64,000 bases of DNA, taken from positions 16,591,337-16,655,336 of the forward strand of contig NC_087080.1 in the NCBI RefSeq assembly GCF_026151205.1, in the 5' to 3' direction. This DNA comes from Bolinopsis microptera. Lineage: Eukaryota > Ctenophora > Tentaculata > Lobata > Bolinopsidae. A program made the position numbers and the translations under genes. Shown here piece after piece: positions 44,601-53,985 of this stretch (position 1 is the stretch's first letter; the number at the start of each line of letters is the position of its first letter). The notes under the pieces were generated by a model. It saw only the letters and a list, made by a program, of their open reading frames with translations, was not told where the DNA came from and made no database searches.

Positions 44601-46108
44601 TGTGACAGAATTAACCTCATTTCCCAATAACCGAGTGCCTGTATTAGCTAACTATTCAGAACAACATATTTTAGGGCTATGATTGGTAGAGCAACCATCA
44701 AATAATTAGTTGAAAGGGTTTTTAGGACACCTCACAGTAGAATAGAGGTATGGTATCATGAGTGTGACAAAGTTACCCAAATATTGCCATGTAACCGTTC
44801 GATCCGTGCCCATTAACCAATGTTGTATCATAATTGTTAGATTGACCTAATTTACTATATTTCAGACCAAGGAATGATAATTAGGTAACTGCAGTTAACT
44901 AAGTCACACAAAATGTGACATTTGAAACATTATAGTGCCTAACAACAATAGATTTTCTTTCTGAGCGGTGCATATGGGAGTATGGGTTACGTGGCTAATG
45001 TTCAGAACTTCTGAACGTGCTAGGTTAATAGAAGTCAAAATTAAGCCACTATCGTCAAAAACGCTATTATTTTTGTTTACCAATATCCTCAAACTCAAAT
45101 GAACGTGTCCATATATATAATAATTATACATGTCATTACTGTCCAGGAACACTAGTATAACTGTAACTCTCCTCTACTATCCTCTCTCTCCCAGCTCCGT
45201 ACAGACAAGTAACGGAGGTAGCGCGGAGAATAGCAGTAGTGGAGAACGAGTGTAAACTAGACACTGATGTAGACGAGTACGTGGACAAGTTCAAGTGGGA
45301 ACTTATGCAAGTGGTGCACGCCTGGGCTAGTGTACGTGATTACCATGTTTTTAGTTGTTATCCTGGTCTAGATGAAGGTTGTAAAGTTTTATCGGAGTTT
45401 TGATTGGACAAAATCTGTGGCTTTCACAGAGCTGTGTACTCTTATATAAAGCTGTGTACTCTTCCTTGTACTTGTGTACTCTTCCTTTTACCTGTGTACT
45501 CTTCCTTCTACCTGTGTACTCTTCCTTTTACCTGTGTACTCTTCCTTTTACCTGTGTACTCTTCCTTTTACCTGTGTACTCTTCCTTTTACATGTGTACT
45601 CTTCCTTTTACCTGTGTACTCTTCCTTTTATCTTTGTACTCTTCCTTATACCTGTGTACTCTTCCTTTTACCTGTGTACTCTTCCTTCTACCTGTGTACT
45701 CTTCCTTTTACCTGTGTACTCTTCCTTTTACCTGTGTACTCTTCCTTTTACCTGTGTACTCTTCCTTTTACCTGTGTACTCTTCCTTGTACTTGTGTACT
45801 CTTCCTTTTACCTGTGTACTCTTCCTTTTACCTGTGTACTCTTCCTTTTACCTGTGTACTCTTCCTTTTACCTGTGTTACTATCACTAAACTTCTGTTTC
45901 CCAGGGAGCTAAGTTTTACGACATCTGTAAGATGACCCCAGTGTTTGAAGGCAGCATCATACGAGTAATGAGGAGACTGGAGGAGCTGCTGAGACAGATG
46001 ATACTGGCTGCTAAAGCTATTGGCAACAATGAACTGGAGAAGAAGTTTAGTGAGGCAAGCACGGCTATCAAGAGGGACATTGTATTCGCAGCTAGTCTTT
46101 ATTTGTAG
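29645..46108 (+). CDS. MTREX: Exosome RNA helicase MTR4 (MTREX/SKIV2L2), 20 exons
   Basis: Exons: 29645-29768, 29934-30028, 30430-30758, 31231-31342, 31609-31917, 32568-32687, 32881-32989, 33127-33337, 33682-33943, 34073-34197, 34422-34532, 34715-34839, 35120-35229, 41386-41574, 41698-41845, 41946-42070, 42285-42398, 42733-42876, 45195-45331 and 45905-46108. Phases agree throughout; about 1067 aa (human 1042). This nuclear Ski2-type helicase (TRAMP, NEXT and PAXT complexes) feeds RNA to the exosome. Motifs: [37 protein letters not shown], and [12 protein letters not shown]. The arch/KOW region has [11 protein letters not shown], and the C-terminal helical domain ends FAASLYL. Exon 8 lacks one base near 33263 (TCCGAGAGAAG; GAGGAG expected), most simply an assembly error. 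An acceptor-like TTGTCTAG lies 6 nt before the ATG. Intron 13 is 6.2 kb. Confidence 0.93.
30029..30292 (+). repeat. Donor-proximal direct repeat flanking a CRE/E-box array
   Basis: The start of MTR4 intron 2 (GTATACCCCTCCCCGG onward, to TTCATAAG) occurs at 30029-30076 and again at about 30237-30288. Between them are about eight copies of a 20-21-bp unit with TGACGTCAC and CACGTG palindromes. The same motif pair forms the array in ATG4 intron 10. Confidence 0.8.
30861..31215 (+). repeat. 28-bp minisatellite in MTR4 intron 3
   Basis: About ten copies of GTAACTATATCTAATAAAGT plus TCTCCCTC, preceded by two poly(dG) runs. The array ends 15 bp before the acceptor at 31230. One extra start of the unit (GTAACTATATCTAA) precedes the second G run. 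Confidence 0.85.
32490..32567 (+). repeat. Duplicated branch/acceptor segment before MTR4 exon 6
   Basis: TGCTAACCATTACTCTGGCT plus TATACCTTGTATTTCA occurs twice, 39 bp apart. The second copy ends with the used acceptor (32565-32567). The first lacks the final G and reads TTTCAC. Confidence 0.8.
35180..35980 (+). repeat. 74-bp array: half an MTR4 exon plus its donor, 11 copies
   Basis: Each 74-bp unit contains 50 nt of exon 13 (encoding [16 protein letters not shown]), the donor GTAAGT or GTGAGT, and CATTAACTAATTAACTAA. The first copy is the coding one; its donor at 35230 joins the exon at 41386 in phase. Later copies have no acceptor, and each contains stops in frame. Copies 1-2 and the last two carry GTAAGT and the middle ones GTGAGT. 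Confidence 0.92.
36306..39056. mobile_element. 2.75-kb foldback composite with satellite arms and pyrimidine-rich core
   Basis: The left end reads TATATA(G)nTGACATGTCTCC. The right end is its reverse complement (GGAGACATGTCACCCCCCTATATA). Both arms then carry (A)CCTTATCTTTTC or CCCTATCTTTTC and arrays of the 9-bp unit GGAGACATT in opposite orientations (36385-36555 and 38860-38985). The core, 36556-38850, is almost entirely CTC/CCT-rich. The chance frames in it (Ser/Pro- or Gly-rich) are low-complexity artefacts. Confidence 0.7.
36556..38850. repeat. 2.3-kb polypyrimidine (CCT/CTC) tract
   Basis: Continuous CTCCTC-type sequence with interspersed CAGTC, CAGCCAT and GAGTC words arranged in higher-order repeats (for example CTCAGCCATCCTCCT). 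The minus strand is polypurine (GGA-rich). It lies wholly inside MTR4 intron 13 and would be transcribed as CCU-rich RNA. Confidence 0.9.
39109..39532 (+). pseudogene. SAM-domain gene or pseudogene inside MTR4 intron 13
   Basis: ATAATAG acceptor-like sequence, GAAAAAGC, then ATG (39109) opens MSAYHKYT with a donor GTAAGT. A second piece after GATTACAG reads [12 protein letters not shown]. Further right, [19 protein letters not shown] and, in another frame, [20 protein letters not shown] then [14 protein letters not shown] match the two halves of a SAM domain (compare GF.S...F...T.EDL..LGI...GHR..IL). At least two frame changes are needed, near 39200 and 39390. It is either a decayed nested gene or intact with base errors. 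SAM domains mediate protein or RNA binding; no function is assigned. Confidence 0.5.
42645..42725. repeat. Poly(dC)-containing tandem repeat in MTR4 intron 17
   Basis: Units of (C)15-20 followed by AATAGACCATGATATCAGTA or AATAAACCATAATATCAGTA recur three times from 42605. Another C run lies at 42449-42471. Confidence 0.8.
42921..45110. mobile_element. 2.2-kb TIR element with about 12 TTTGTCACA motifs
   Basis: Perfect 35-bp inverted termini: the left begins GGACACGTTCATTTGAGTTT (42921-42955) and the right is its exact complement (45076-45110). Both are bordered by TA-rich runs, so a TA target duplication is possible. The interior, all non-coding, repeats (A)CTTTGTCACA every 100-150 bp (for example at about 43000, 43070, 43455, 43795, 44100, 44380), often with ATCAGTTATTATAAGAG after it. 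No transposase frame is visible. It lies in MTR4 intron 18. Confidence 0.8.
45427..45882 (+). repeat. 20-bp minisatellite in MTR4 intron 19
   Basis: About 23 copies of TGTGTACTCTTCCTTTTACC with few substitutions. The 20-bp period keeps all three plus frames open by chance (Tyr/Leu/Cys-rich), so those frames are artefacts. The array ends about 20 bp before the acceptor at 45904. Confidence 0.9.
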
Positions 46109-46602
46109 GAATATGAGGAATGTTTTTAACGATTTCTTGAGCTTTATCTAAAATTAGACTGGAAGTTATTTGAACAGGCTGGCCTACAATTTTAAGCATC
46201 GCCTTTGCAGTTTTTTTATTTGAATACCAAAAACAAAATTTTAAGCTTCGCTTTAATTGAAATCTGAGCTGTTTGTTTAAGTATGCAAAGAATTGGACTT
46301 AAATGCTTCGCGCTGTTTTATCCAATTTTATTTTTTATTTATTTTTATTGCTTCACATAACTTATTCAGTTTGATCTTATGATTTCTGCGTTTATTTGCG
46401 TCATTAGATAAACATCAAAATATGTCAAATCAAACCCAACCAAAATATTTGATGTCTATGCTATGATGGTATTTTCCATCGATATGAATCTGACATATGA
46501 ATAATCTATTTTTGAATTTTCAAGGTTTTTGTTCAAACATCTCTGATAAATGGAATTGAAATAGTTTCTATTAACTGTAATTAATTAACTGGTTATCGTA
46601 GG
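46109..46602. other. Spacer between MTR4 and YJU2B
   Basis: AT-rich with no repeat or frame that I can support. It is head-to-tail and only about 0.5 kb, ending in an acceptor-like GGTTATCGTAG immediately before the YJU2B start. Confidence 0.45.
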
Positions 46603-48438
46603 ATGGGGGAACGTAAAGCAGTCAACAAGTACTACCCTCCCGATTGGGACCCCTCCATGGTAAGCAAGTCACTTTTAGTTAGTCTGGACCGGTATAGAGA
46701 GGTTTAACTGTATTAGAAACAATGGCGCACATTCAATTACTTTTTATCTTAGGAATTTTCCCGTGCCACTTTTTTAAAAATGTTTTTCTTCTTCTTCTTT
46801 CAGTAAACTTTTATAGTTGATACTGAATTCCCATTGATTAATATTGTTGCAGGGTGGATTGGACAAGTACCATGGAGTACACCCTCTCAGAGAGCGAGCA
46901 AATAAGCTGCACTTGGGTATCATGGTCATCAGGTTCGAGATGCCATTCAACATTTGGTGTGGAGGGTGTGAAAACCACATCGGCATGGGTACGTGTCTTA
47001 ACCTGCTCACACGTGGGTACGTGTGTTAACTTGCTCACACGTGGGTACGTGTGTTAACTTGCTCACACGTGGGTACGTGTGTTAACTTGCTCACACGTGG
47101 GTACGTGTGTTAACCTGCTCACACGTAGGTACCTGCCTACTTACTGTAATCTACTATTGATATAAGCTATAAGATAAGTAATAAGTATACCCTATATACA
47201 GGTGTGCGGTATAACGCTGAGAAGAAGAAGATAGGAATGTATTACACTACGCCTATCTGGCAGTTCAGAATGAAGTGTCATCTCTGTGACAATTACATTG
47301 AGATGCACACTGATCCTCAGGTAACCGCTACTAGTGACACATCACTACAAGGGGGACCAGTGACCACTGACCACTAGTGACTAGACAAATCACTACAAGG
47401 GGACCACTAGTGACTAGACACTAGTGACTAGAATAAATGTTTTCTGCTGAAATTTTCATTTGTTAATTGAAAATTTGCAACTTGTTGGAGTTTTCTATTG
47501 TCAGTTTTGAATTCCCTCTAAAGTATAAAGTCAAATGATGATTTTACAGAATTTCGACTACACAGCATAGCATCTGGAGGGAGGAGGAAAGAGGAACGGT
47601 ACGATCAGAACGACGCAGAGTGTGCGGCTGCTCATGGTTAGTGTGTTTTCATATATACTGGAGGGGGGGGGGGAGGGGCAACACGAGGGTTCAAGTCGAC
47701 AAGAAACCTACAGTTTATTAAAGTTATCTCCGAATTTTCAGCTTCCAGTACCTCGATGGAGACAAAAATTCAGTAAAAATCTTGCTAGATGGTCATTGAA
47801 GAAAAATTCAGTCAAAAGAGCGAAATTTGGGCCGCAGAAAGCTGAAAATGTCCTACCGGTAGGACATTTTCAAAATTTTCCTTCCATCAAAGTTTTCTCC
47901 GGATATACAGCTTCCAGTACCTTGATGGTGACCTGAGTCACTCTCACCGACCTCACTGATTGGTCACTGGTCAAAAATTCAATCAAAACCGTGAAATTTT
48001 GGTCAAGGAGACGGCAGAAAAGGTTCTCTTCAAAAATCTTCCAAAATCTCTTCTTCTATTCTGATGATTTTCCGTTTATCAAAGCTCTCTTTGGGAATAG
48101 AACTTTCAGTACCTCAATCGTGTCTTGTGACATCCTCAGTGACCTTGCTAGATGGTCATTGAAGAAAAATTCAGTCAAAAGAGCAAAATTTGGGTCGCGG
48201 AAAACTAGAATCTGAAATTATACTGTCACACTATTTGTATATTATATATAGTTATAGAACAATATGGATAGATTTAATAAGTTCTCGTTGACAGTAGAAC
48301 ACTATGTTGATATAAGGTTTTCCACTAGAACCTGAAGAGAGGAAAAGGCTTGGCACGGACCCGATGTTTAAGCTGCAATATCAGGGCAAGGATGAGGCGG
48401 TGGTGGAAGAGGCTGAACCAATGATGGATAAACTTCAG
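46603..48438 (+). CDS. YJU2B: CWC16-family splicing factor YJU2B (CCDC130), 5' five exons
   Basis: Exons 46603-46659, 46853-46988, 47202-47320, 47550-47636 and 48329-48438. The start [18 protein letters not shown] is nearly identical to human CCDC130. [18 protein letters not shown] follows. A zinc site has CGGC (exon 2) and CHLC (exon 3), around [20 protein letters not shown]16 proteins (YJU2, YJU2B) act at the catalytic step of the spliceosome. Exon 4 lacks one base near 47563 (after NFDYT), restored by the later frame [16 protein letters not shown]; an assembly error is the simplest reading. Exon 5 ends in frame at a donor (MMDKLQ), but I could not find the 3' exons before the next gene, so the model is incomplete. 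An acceptor-like TTATCGTAG lies one base before the ATG. Confidence 0.85.
46989..47128 (+). repeat. 28-bp array that includes the YJU2B exon 2 donor
   Basis: Starting exactly at the donor GTACGTGT, the unit GTACGTGTGTTAACTTGCTC plus ACACGTGG repeats five times. Every copy keeps GGTACGTG, so five donor-like sites stand in a row. Confidence 0.88.
47750..48215 (+). repeat. Duplicated segment with a 28-bp perfect palindrome in YJU2B intron 4
   Basis: TTGCTAGATGGTCATTGAAG and the following AAAAATTCAGTCAAAAGAGC occur at about 47781-47820 and 48146-48184. Related CTTCCAGTACCTCGATGG segments lie beside them. A perfect palindrome GAAAATGTCCTACC/GGTAGGACATTTTC spans 47844-47871. Confidence 0.7.
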
Positions 48439-49227
48439 GTTTGGAACTTAGTACACTCCTTTATTTTGAGTAACCTCATTTTATTGGAACCGTTCTCGGA
48501 GACTGATATTACATAGTACAGGGGGGGGGGGCATAGTACAGGGTGGCCCAAAAATAACTACCCACACGCAACCATTTAACTAACGTAATTCGTGGCAGAA
48601 TTTCACAAAAAATTTCAGAGATTATAGATATGGGTCAAACTTAGAAGTTCTGAAAGTTTCGAAAAATTTCATTGATTACAGAGGGTGTGGCACGCCACTC
48701 CCTCTTTTTCACTATTGTCGCCATAAAGTGAGAACGCTTTGAGCTAGGAACTCCAAAGTTTATAGACACATTTGGTTTGATAATTTGAATGATTTCCCAA
48801 AATTTCAAGTTAATTGTTCAAAATTAAGCTGAGTTATGATAATTTTAAGATTTGGTGGATACTTGATCCCGACACTTAATCAGTGTATATAAAAAGTTGC
48901 GCATTTAAAAACCAGCTATTTAAAAGTTAGCACAGGTAAACTACATATTTAATTGTTCTCATTTTTTTGATGTGGCTGTCGTATGAATTAGGCGGTAGTT
49001 ATTTGCTAACGCAGCGCCCTCGAGCAGGGCGCTGTCCTTCGCCTTCACGGCAACATCTCCATTGCTCGACAATGTAATATAGAAAGCAGTGTATCAACTA
49101 TTTAATTGTTCTCCTCTGTTTTTGATGTGGCTCACTCGGCTGTTCATATCAGTATACGTGTAAATAGTATAATTACCATGTGGTGTCAATATCACTTGTG
49201 GGGACATTACGTCGTCGTTGTTTGCTA
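48439..49227. other. Intergenic region with possible TIR element and degenerate 5' copy of the next gene
   Basis: A sequence starting CAGGGTGGCCCAAAAATAAC (about 48539) has an outer end typical of several DNA transposons, and a rough inverted partner GGTAGTTATTTG lies near 48993. The 48945-49070 stretch (TATTTAATTGTTCTC ... TTTTTGATGTGGCT, then GGGCGCTGTCCTTCGCCTT) repeats in diverged form at 49095-49275, where it overlaps the galactosyltransferase start. Confidence 0.4.
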
Positions 49228-50298
49228 ATGTTTATCCGTAAACCGAGAAAGACGCTGCCCTTTGCCTTGGCCGCAATTTCTGTTGGATTTGGGCTAATAC
49301 TATGGGTTTCCTCTGATTATAACTCAGATGGAAGTGGAGGGAATCTTACTGTAACTGTCACTTCGTCTGCATACCTCTCCCCATTTTCTAGTGATAACTC
49401 AGATAACTCAGATTACAGTGCCACTTCAGAACGGAACTCTCATTTTATCGTATTTTTAATTCCTACCATGCCAAATGAAGTCAGTCACCGTCAACTCCTA
49501 CGATCTACCTGGATGAATATATCTGCATGGCCAGAGGACGAGTTTAGCGGGGTGGACACAAAGTTTCTAAACTTCAAAACTATGTTTGTCGTCGGCCGGA
49601 TCAAGGGAAAGGAGTACAGTCCGGAATTCCTAGCGGAGAAATCAGAACACGACGATATTTTCACAGTAGATTACCTGTTCGAAGAGGCGGGAGTACTGAA
49701 GTACAAGGTACTGTGGGGGATGTTACGAAGTCTCCTCCTCTACAACTTCAGCTACTTAGTAAAGGTAGATATTGACACTCTGGTTATTCTCCCTGATTTA
49801 ATAAAAGGGCTCTCAGAACGGCCCTCAGACCAGATGGTGTATTCAGGAACTTGTTACGGAATCCTCCCAGACCGGTATGTGGACAAGTTCCAACCAGAGC
49901 TGACTGTGAACTACCGGAATCACCGCTACTGTCTGGGAGGCGGCTACTTCCTGTCACGTGACCTGATCCAGCACATTGCGGAGCTAGATTCCTCCGTCTA
50001 TATTACTGTAGCGGAGCCAGAGGACTGGTTTGTGGGATGGCTGGTGTATCACGTGACACGGAAATTAGGGATAAATACTAATGAGGTTCAATTAGAAAAG
50101 AAAAAGGGCCGTTACGTCAAAAACGAAGTGAATTCCAGGTATAATTTTGATGGAACATGGTTTCTTCATTACTTGAGAACTTCTAAAAAGCTAACTGATG
50201 CGTTTAATTGTAGGATAAGTATGGTTATTGAAGAGTGCCCTCGTAAACAATACCGGCATTACGATAACGGAACATGCACTTGTTTTTACAGGGAATGA
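49228..50298 (+). CDS. Beta-1,3-galactosyltransferase-like enzyme, GT31 family
   Basis: An intronless frame. I start it at the first in-frame ATG (49228), giving 356 aa. It is a type II Golgi protein: a short basic tail MFIRKPRKT, one signal-anchor (LPFALAAISVGFGLILWV), an Asn/Ser-rich stem, then the GT31 domain. Motifs are HRQLLRSTW, EHDDIFTVDYLFEEAGVLKYK, the DxD-like VDIDTLV (Mn2+/UDP-sugar binding), YCLGGGYFLS and EDWFVGWLVYHV. Family members add galactose or GlcNAc in beta-1,3 linkage to glycans; the exact acceptor cannot be read from the sequence. The C-terminus adds a Cys-containing extension (CPRKQYRHYDNGTCTCF). Unlike most genes here, no acceptor-like site lies right before the start. 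Confidence 0.85.
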   Translation: MFIRKPRKTLPFALAAISVGFGLILWVSSDYNSDGSGGNLTVTVTSSAYLSPFSSDNSDNSDYSATSERNSHFIVFLIPTMPNEVSHRQLLRSTWMNISAWPEDEFSGVDTKFLNFKTMFVVGRIKGKEYSPEFLAEKSEHDDIFTVDYLFEEAGVLKYKVLWGMLRSLLLYNFSYLVKVDIDTLVILPDLIKGLSERPSDQMVYSGTCYGILPDRYVDKFQPELTVNYRNHRYCLGGGYFLSRDLIQHIAELDSSVYITVAEPEDWFVGWLVYHVTRKLGINTNEVQLEKKKGRYVKNEVNSRYNFDGTWFLHYLRTSKKLTDAFNCRISMVIEECPRKQYRHYDNGTCTCFYRE

Positions 50299-51289
50299 TG
50301 TTCTATCCCCCTCTTTATACGTCCCCTGTTATGCAGTGGATTCTACGTAATATATCAGACCTAGTAACAATAGACAGTTTTTGGGAGTTCCAAATAATTT
50401 CTGATTATTCTGATTTCTTGCGACAAATGATACTGCACTGTTAGGATAAACGACATTTCAAAGTAACAACTTCGTATTCATGCTCAAATTATTTGTTATA
50501 TAGTAGTGTTGAAAGTATTAAAAGACCTAGTAACCATATTCATTGGAGAAATCCTTTTTAATCAGTATTTATTTTGTATCTTATGCTATTCTGGGATTCA
50601 AATAAAATATAATATATTCTATCATATATTATTATTATATTATACATTTTTACGGTTTTACGTTTTCCTTAGATTGAAGGACTGTGTTTCTGCATGATAA
50701 GTTCTGATAGTCTTATTGTGTTATTATATTATTATATTATATATGATATATACAATTATGAAAGTCACCACTTTTCTCTTTCAAGGAGAATAATTTTAAC
50801 AAAGTTGTAGAATGTAGGTCAAATAAGACAACATCGTTCCTCATAAACCCATCAAAAAATAAACTGTAATTTTTCAAAATTAAATCAATCAAAATTAAAT
50901 TTAAAAAGTATTGAAATATTGTTATATGATGTAACTGACGCATAATCTAATTTATCCAGAGAGCCTATCTAAGCAAAAAGGAAGTCGAAAATATTTTTTC
51001 GGTATTCCGAGAAAATCTGAGGTATTTCAAAAATCTGAGAGCTTCAAAATAAAAGTTTAATAAGGCATTCTGATTCGAATCAATCTATTATATTCGAAAT
51101 TTAAAATTTGTTGTCATTAACATATTCTGGTATTTTCTGTATAACTAGATCATAGCAGTTCTAGATACAATATAATGTCTTTACTGTAAAATCTCAATAG
51201 ACAAAATTAGGAAAACATTGGAATTGATAAAATTGATTGCACAGAAAGGTGTTCGGTTAAACTAATGGTATGGTAGTGTTTGTTATAAT
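50299..51289. other. AT-rich intergenic stretch
   Basis: This stretch holds the 3' flank of the GT31 gene and AT-rich DNA without supported features. Short frames on both strands look random. Confidence 0.45.
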
Positions 51290-52287
51290 ATATGAGTTCT
51301 CGGATGTTATTAGGTTCCTTCTGGCTTTCTGGGATGTTAGGTTCCTCCTAGGATGTTAGGTTCCTTCTGGGATATTGGGTTTCTTCTAGGATGTTAGGTA
51401 TCTTCTATGATGTTGTTAGGTTCCTTCAATTCTGGGATGTTGCAAGGTTCCTTCTAGGATGTTGTTAGGTTCCTTCTGGCTTTCTAGGATGTTAGGTATC
51501 TTCTATGATGTTGTTAGGTTCCTTCTGGCTTTCTGGGATGTTGCAAGGTTCCTTCTGGGATGTTGTTAGGTTCCTTCTGGGATGTTGTTAGGTTCCTTCA
51601 ATTCTGGGATGTTGCAAGGTTCCTTCTGGGATGTTGTTAGGTTCCTTCTGGGATGTTGTTAGGTTCCTTCAATTCTGGGATGTTGATATATTCCTTCTGG
51701 GATGTTGTTAGGTTCCTTCTGGGATGTTGTTAGGTTCCTTCAATTCTGGGATGTTGATAGGTTCCTTCTGGGATGTTGTTAGGTTCCTTCAATTCTGGGA
51801 TGTTGATAGGTTCCTTCTGGGATGTTGCAAGGTTCCTTCTGGGATGTTGTTAGGTTCCTTCTGGGATGTTGTTAGGTTACTTCAATTCTGGGATGTTGCA
51901 AGGTTCCTTCTGGAATGTTGTTAGGTTCCTTCTGGGATGTTGTTAGGTTCCTTCAATTCTGGGATGTTGATAGGTTCCTTCTGGGATGTTGCAAGGTTCC
52001 TTCTGGGATGTTGTTAGGTTCCTTCTGGGATGTTGTTAGGTTCCTTCAATTCTGGGATGTTGCAAGGTTCCTTCTGGAATGTTGTTAGGTTCCTTCTGGG
52101 ATGTTGCTAGGTTCCTTCTGGGATGTTGTTAGGTTCCTTCTAGGATGTTGTTAGGTTCCTTCTAGGATGTTAGGTTCCTTCTGGGATGTTGCTAGGTTCC
52201 TTCTGGGATGTTGCTAGGTTCCTGCTGGCTTTCTGGGATGTTGCTAGGTTCCTTCTGGGATGTTGCTAGGTTCCTTCTGGGATACAA
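51290..52287. repeat. 1-kb minisatellite, 20-40-bp units
   Basis: About 40 copies of GGGATGTTGTTAGGTTCCTT plus CT, with variant linkers (GCAAGG, GATAGG, CAATTCT, GGCTTTC). Higher-order ordering of the variants is visible (for example the TTCAATTCTGGGATGTTG type about every 80-100 bp). No coding sense is inferred. Confidence 0.88.
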
Positions 52288-53839
52288 GATACTGATGACC
52301 GTTTTCAAGCTGTCATTTTCTGTTTGCAGATATGATCATCTTCTGAGTCTTGACGATGTTCTGAAATATTTGAACGTAATTAATTACGTGGATATATATT
52401 TTGTAATCGTTGAGAATGATATTAATTCTCGTCTGCAATGGCCCTCATTAAAAACATAGATAACTAAATGTATCAAAGTTAATAGATTCGCGAGTTCATG
52501 CTTTAATGCTATTAATTAATTATTATTAACTATTAAACTATTGATAATTTTATATCATTTAGTTATTAAAATTTTGCTTCCTCTTTCATTATTATGATTA
52601 AAAACTCACGCAGATAAATATGCTTCCGTTTGTCTGAAAGCTCCAAGGCCGATTTACGAGATGAGGGTTTTCCGAGTTATCGTGAAGTCGATGTTCCCTT
52701 TTGAGCAGCAACCCTGAGGGGTTGACATTACGCAACTAGTCACTACCTAAAACTTACAAATTATCAGCAAAATAACCTAAATACATAACATTTTTCGAGG
52801 AGCTGCCAATAAAGTGTTTGTTTTATTATTAATTTATTATTCACATACTTTTAAAGTAGTGTTGGCTTTGGTCCGAGTTTTCAAACTACTGGCTGACCGT
52901 CGCTCACCAATCCTTTTCTCGCTGAAATAATCAGTACAATTTCTTAGATTGGTCATTAAAAAATCTGACATTTAAAAAAAACATTTATAGCACTTCATTT
53001 CGATGGTTTGTGGTTAAAAAAGTACTCTAAAAATGTACTAAGTGCAAACTTACATTTTAACTTTATAGATACTCGGTAGACTAAGTTCAGTGTTCGATAT
53101 ATGATGTAATTTCTCATCAAGCTATGATTGTGGTGTCCTTTAAAGGGGCGTTCTTTTTTTTCCCTGAAAACACAAAAGCTTTAAGTTGATCGTCTTTACA
53201 TTCAATGTTTTAATTGCAGCTGCGTAATTTTCCGAGAAGACATAAATCTCGAGAATATCTCTGGAATCTTTTGTTTTTTAAATTATTGATTCAATTAAAC
53301 GCTATTTAACTTCCGTCGTAAGCCGAAAATACAAATGGTTTTATTGATAATTATTGAACCAGAATTACTTACAGTATTTTTTCTTCGATAAGAGCGTCTT
53401 ATATCTTTGTTTGCTTCTCTCAAATGACTCCATCCCTAAATGGGCGTGTTACTGAGTGGGAAGGTTAAAAGATTATAAGTTTACAATTACTTGATATTCG
53501 AAACGAAGATATTGATCACGTGGAATATTTTGGATTATTTCATAAACGATAAATTAGTATTTTATATTATCAAGCCACACGAAATTTACAATAGCTGCAC
53601 TGGTCTTGAAGTGAGCTAGAATTACGGCCCTTCGGGACCTATCACACAGAAATTTGGTAATAAGAGTTTTGATTAGGATTACCTCATACTGAAGAACCGA
53701 TTCTGGAGGAGATATAATGGAGAAGGGTCTTTTGTAAATTCTATCGCTTGCTTTCCGACCTTGCTGCTTTGAAATTTAACAATTCAACAACTCATTATTT
53801 TTTAATGTTTATCAGAGACCTGCACCATATTTAAGGTGA
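52288..53839. other. AT-rich region with no supported gene
   Basis: I see no convincing frame. A sequence near 53700-53775 on the minus strand resembles the last exon of the secreted-protein gene (compare 55043-55116), so an old exon duplicate may be present. Confidence 0.35.
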
Positions 53840-53985
53840 TAATCTGGTTGATCTGTGCCAAATAAAATCTCAGTCAAGTATGTTCTCTTTCAGAGACTCT
53901 TCAACTTACCTTTCTGTATGCGTTGATTTCCATCTTGCAGGCAGGCAGGGGGGGGGGGCTAACTGCATGGACTACATGAAATTGG
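53840..53985 (+). repeat. Dispersed repeat, copy 1
   Basis: ATAATCTGGTTGATCTGTGC through GGCTAACTGCATGGACTACA is nearly identical to 59062-59200, 5.2 kb away in the same orientation. This copy has a poly(dG) expansion near 53950. Confidence 0.85.

Noticed and set aside
45400-45935. Three overlapping long frames rich in Tyr, Leu and Cys
   Set aside because: They are translations of the 20-bp minisatellite in MTR4 intron 19. A stop-free unit keeps all three frames open by chance.
49180-49227. Upstream start of the galactosyltransferase at 49180
   Set aside because: That codon is GTG. The ATG overlapping it is in another frame, and the first in-frame ATG at 49228 gives a proper type II signal anchor.
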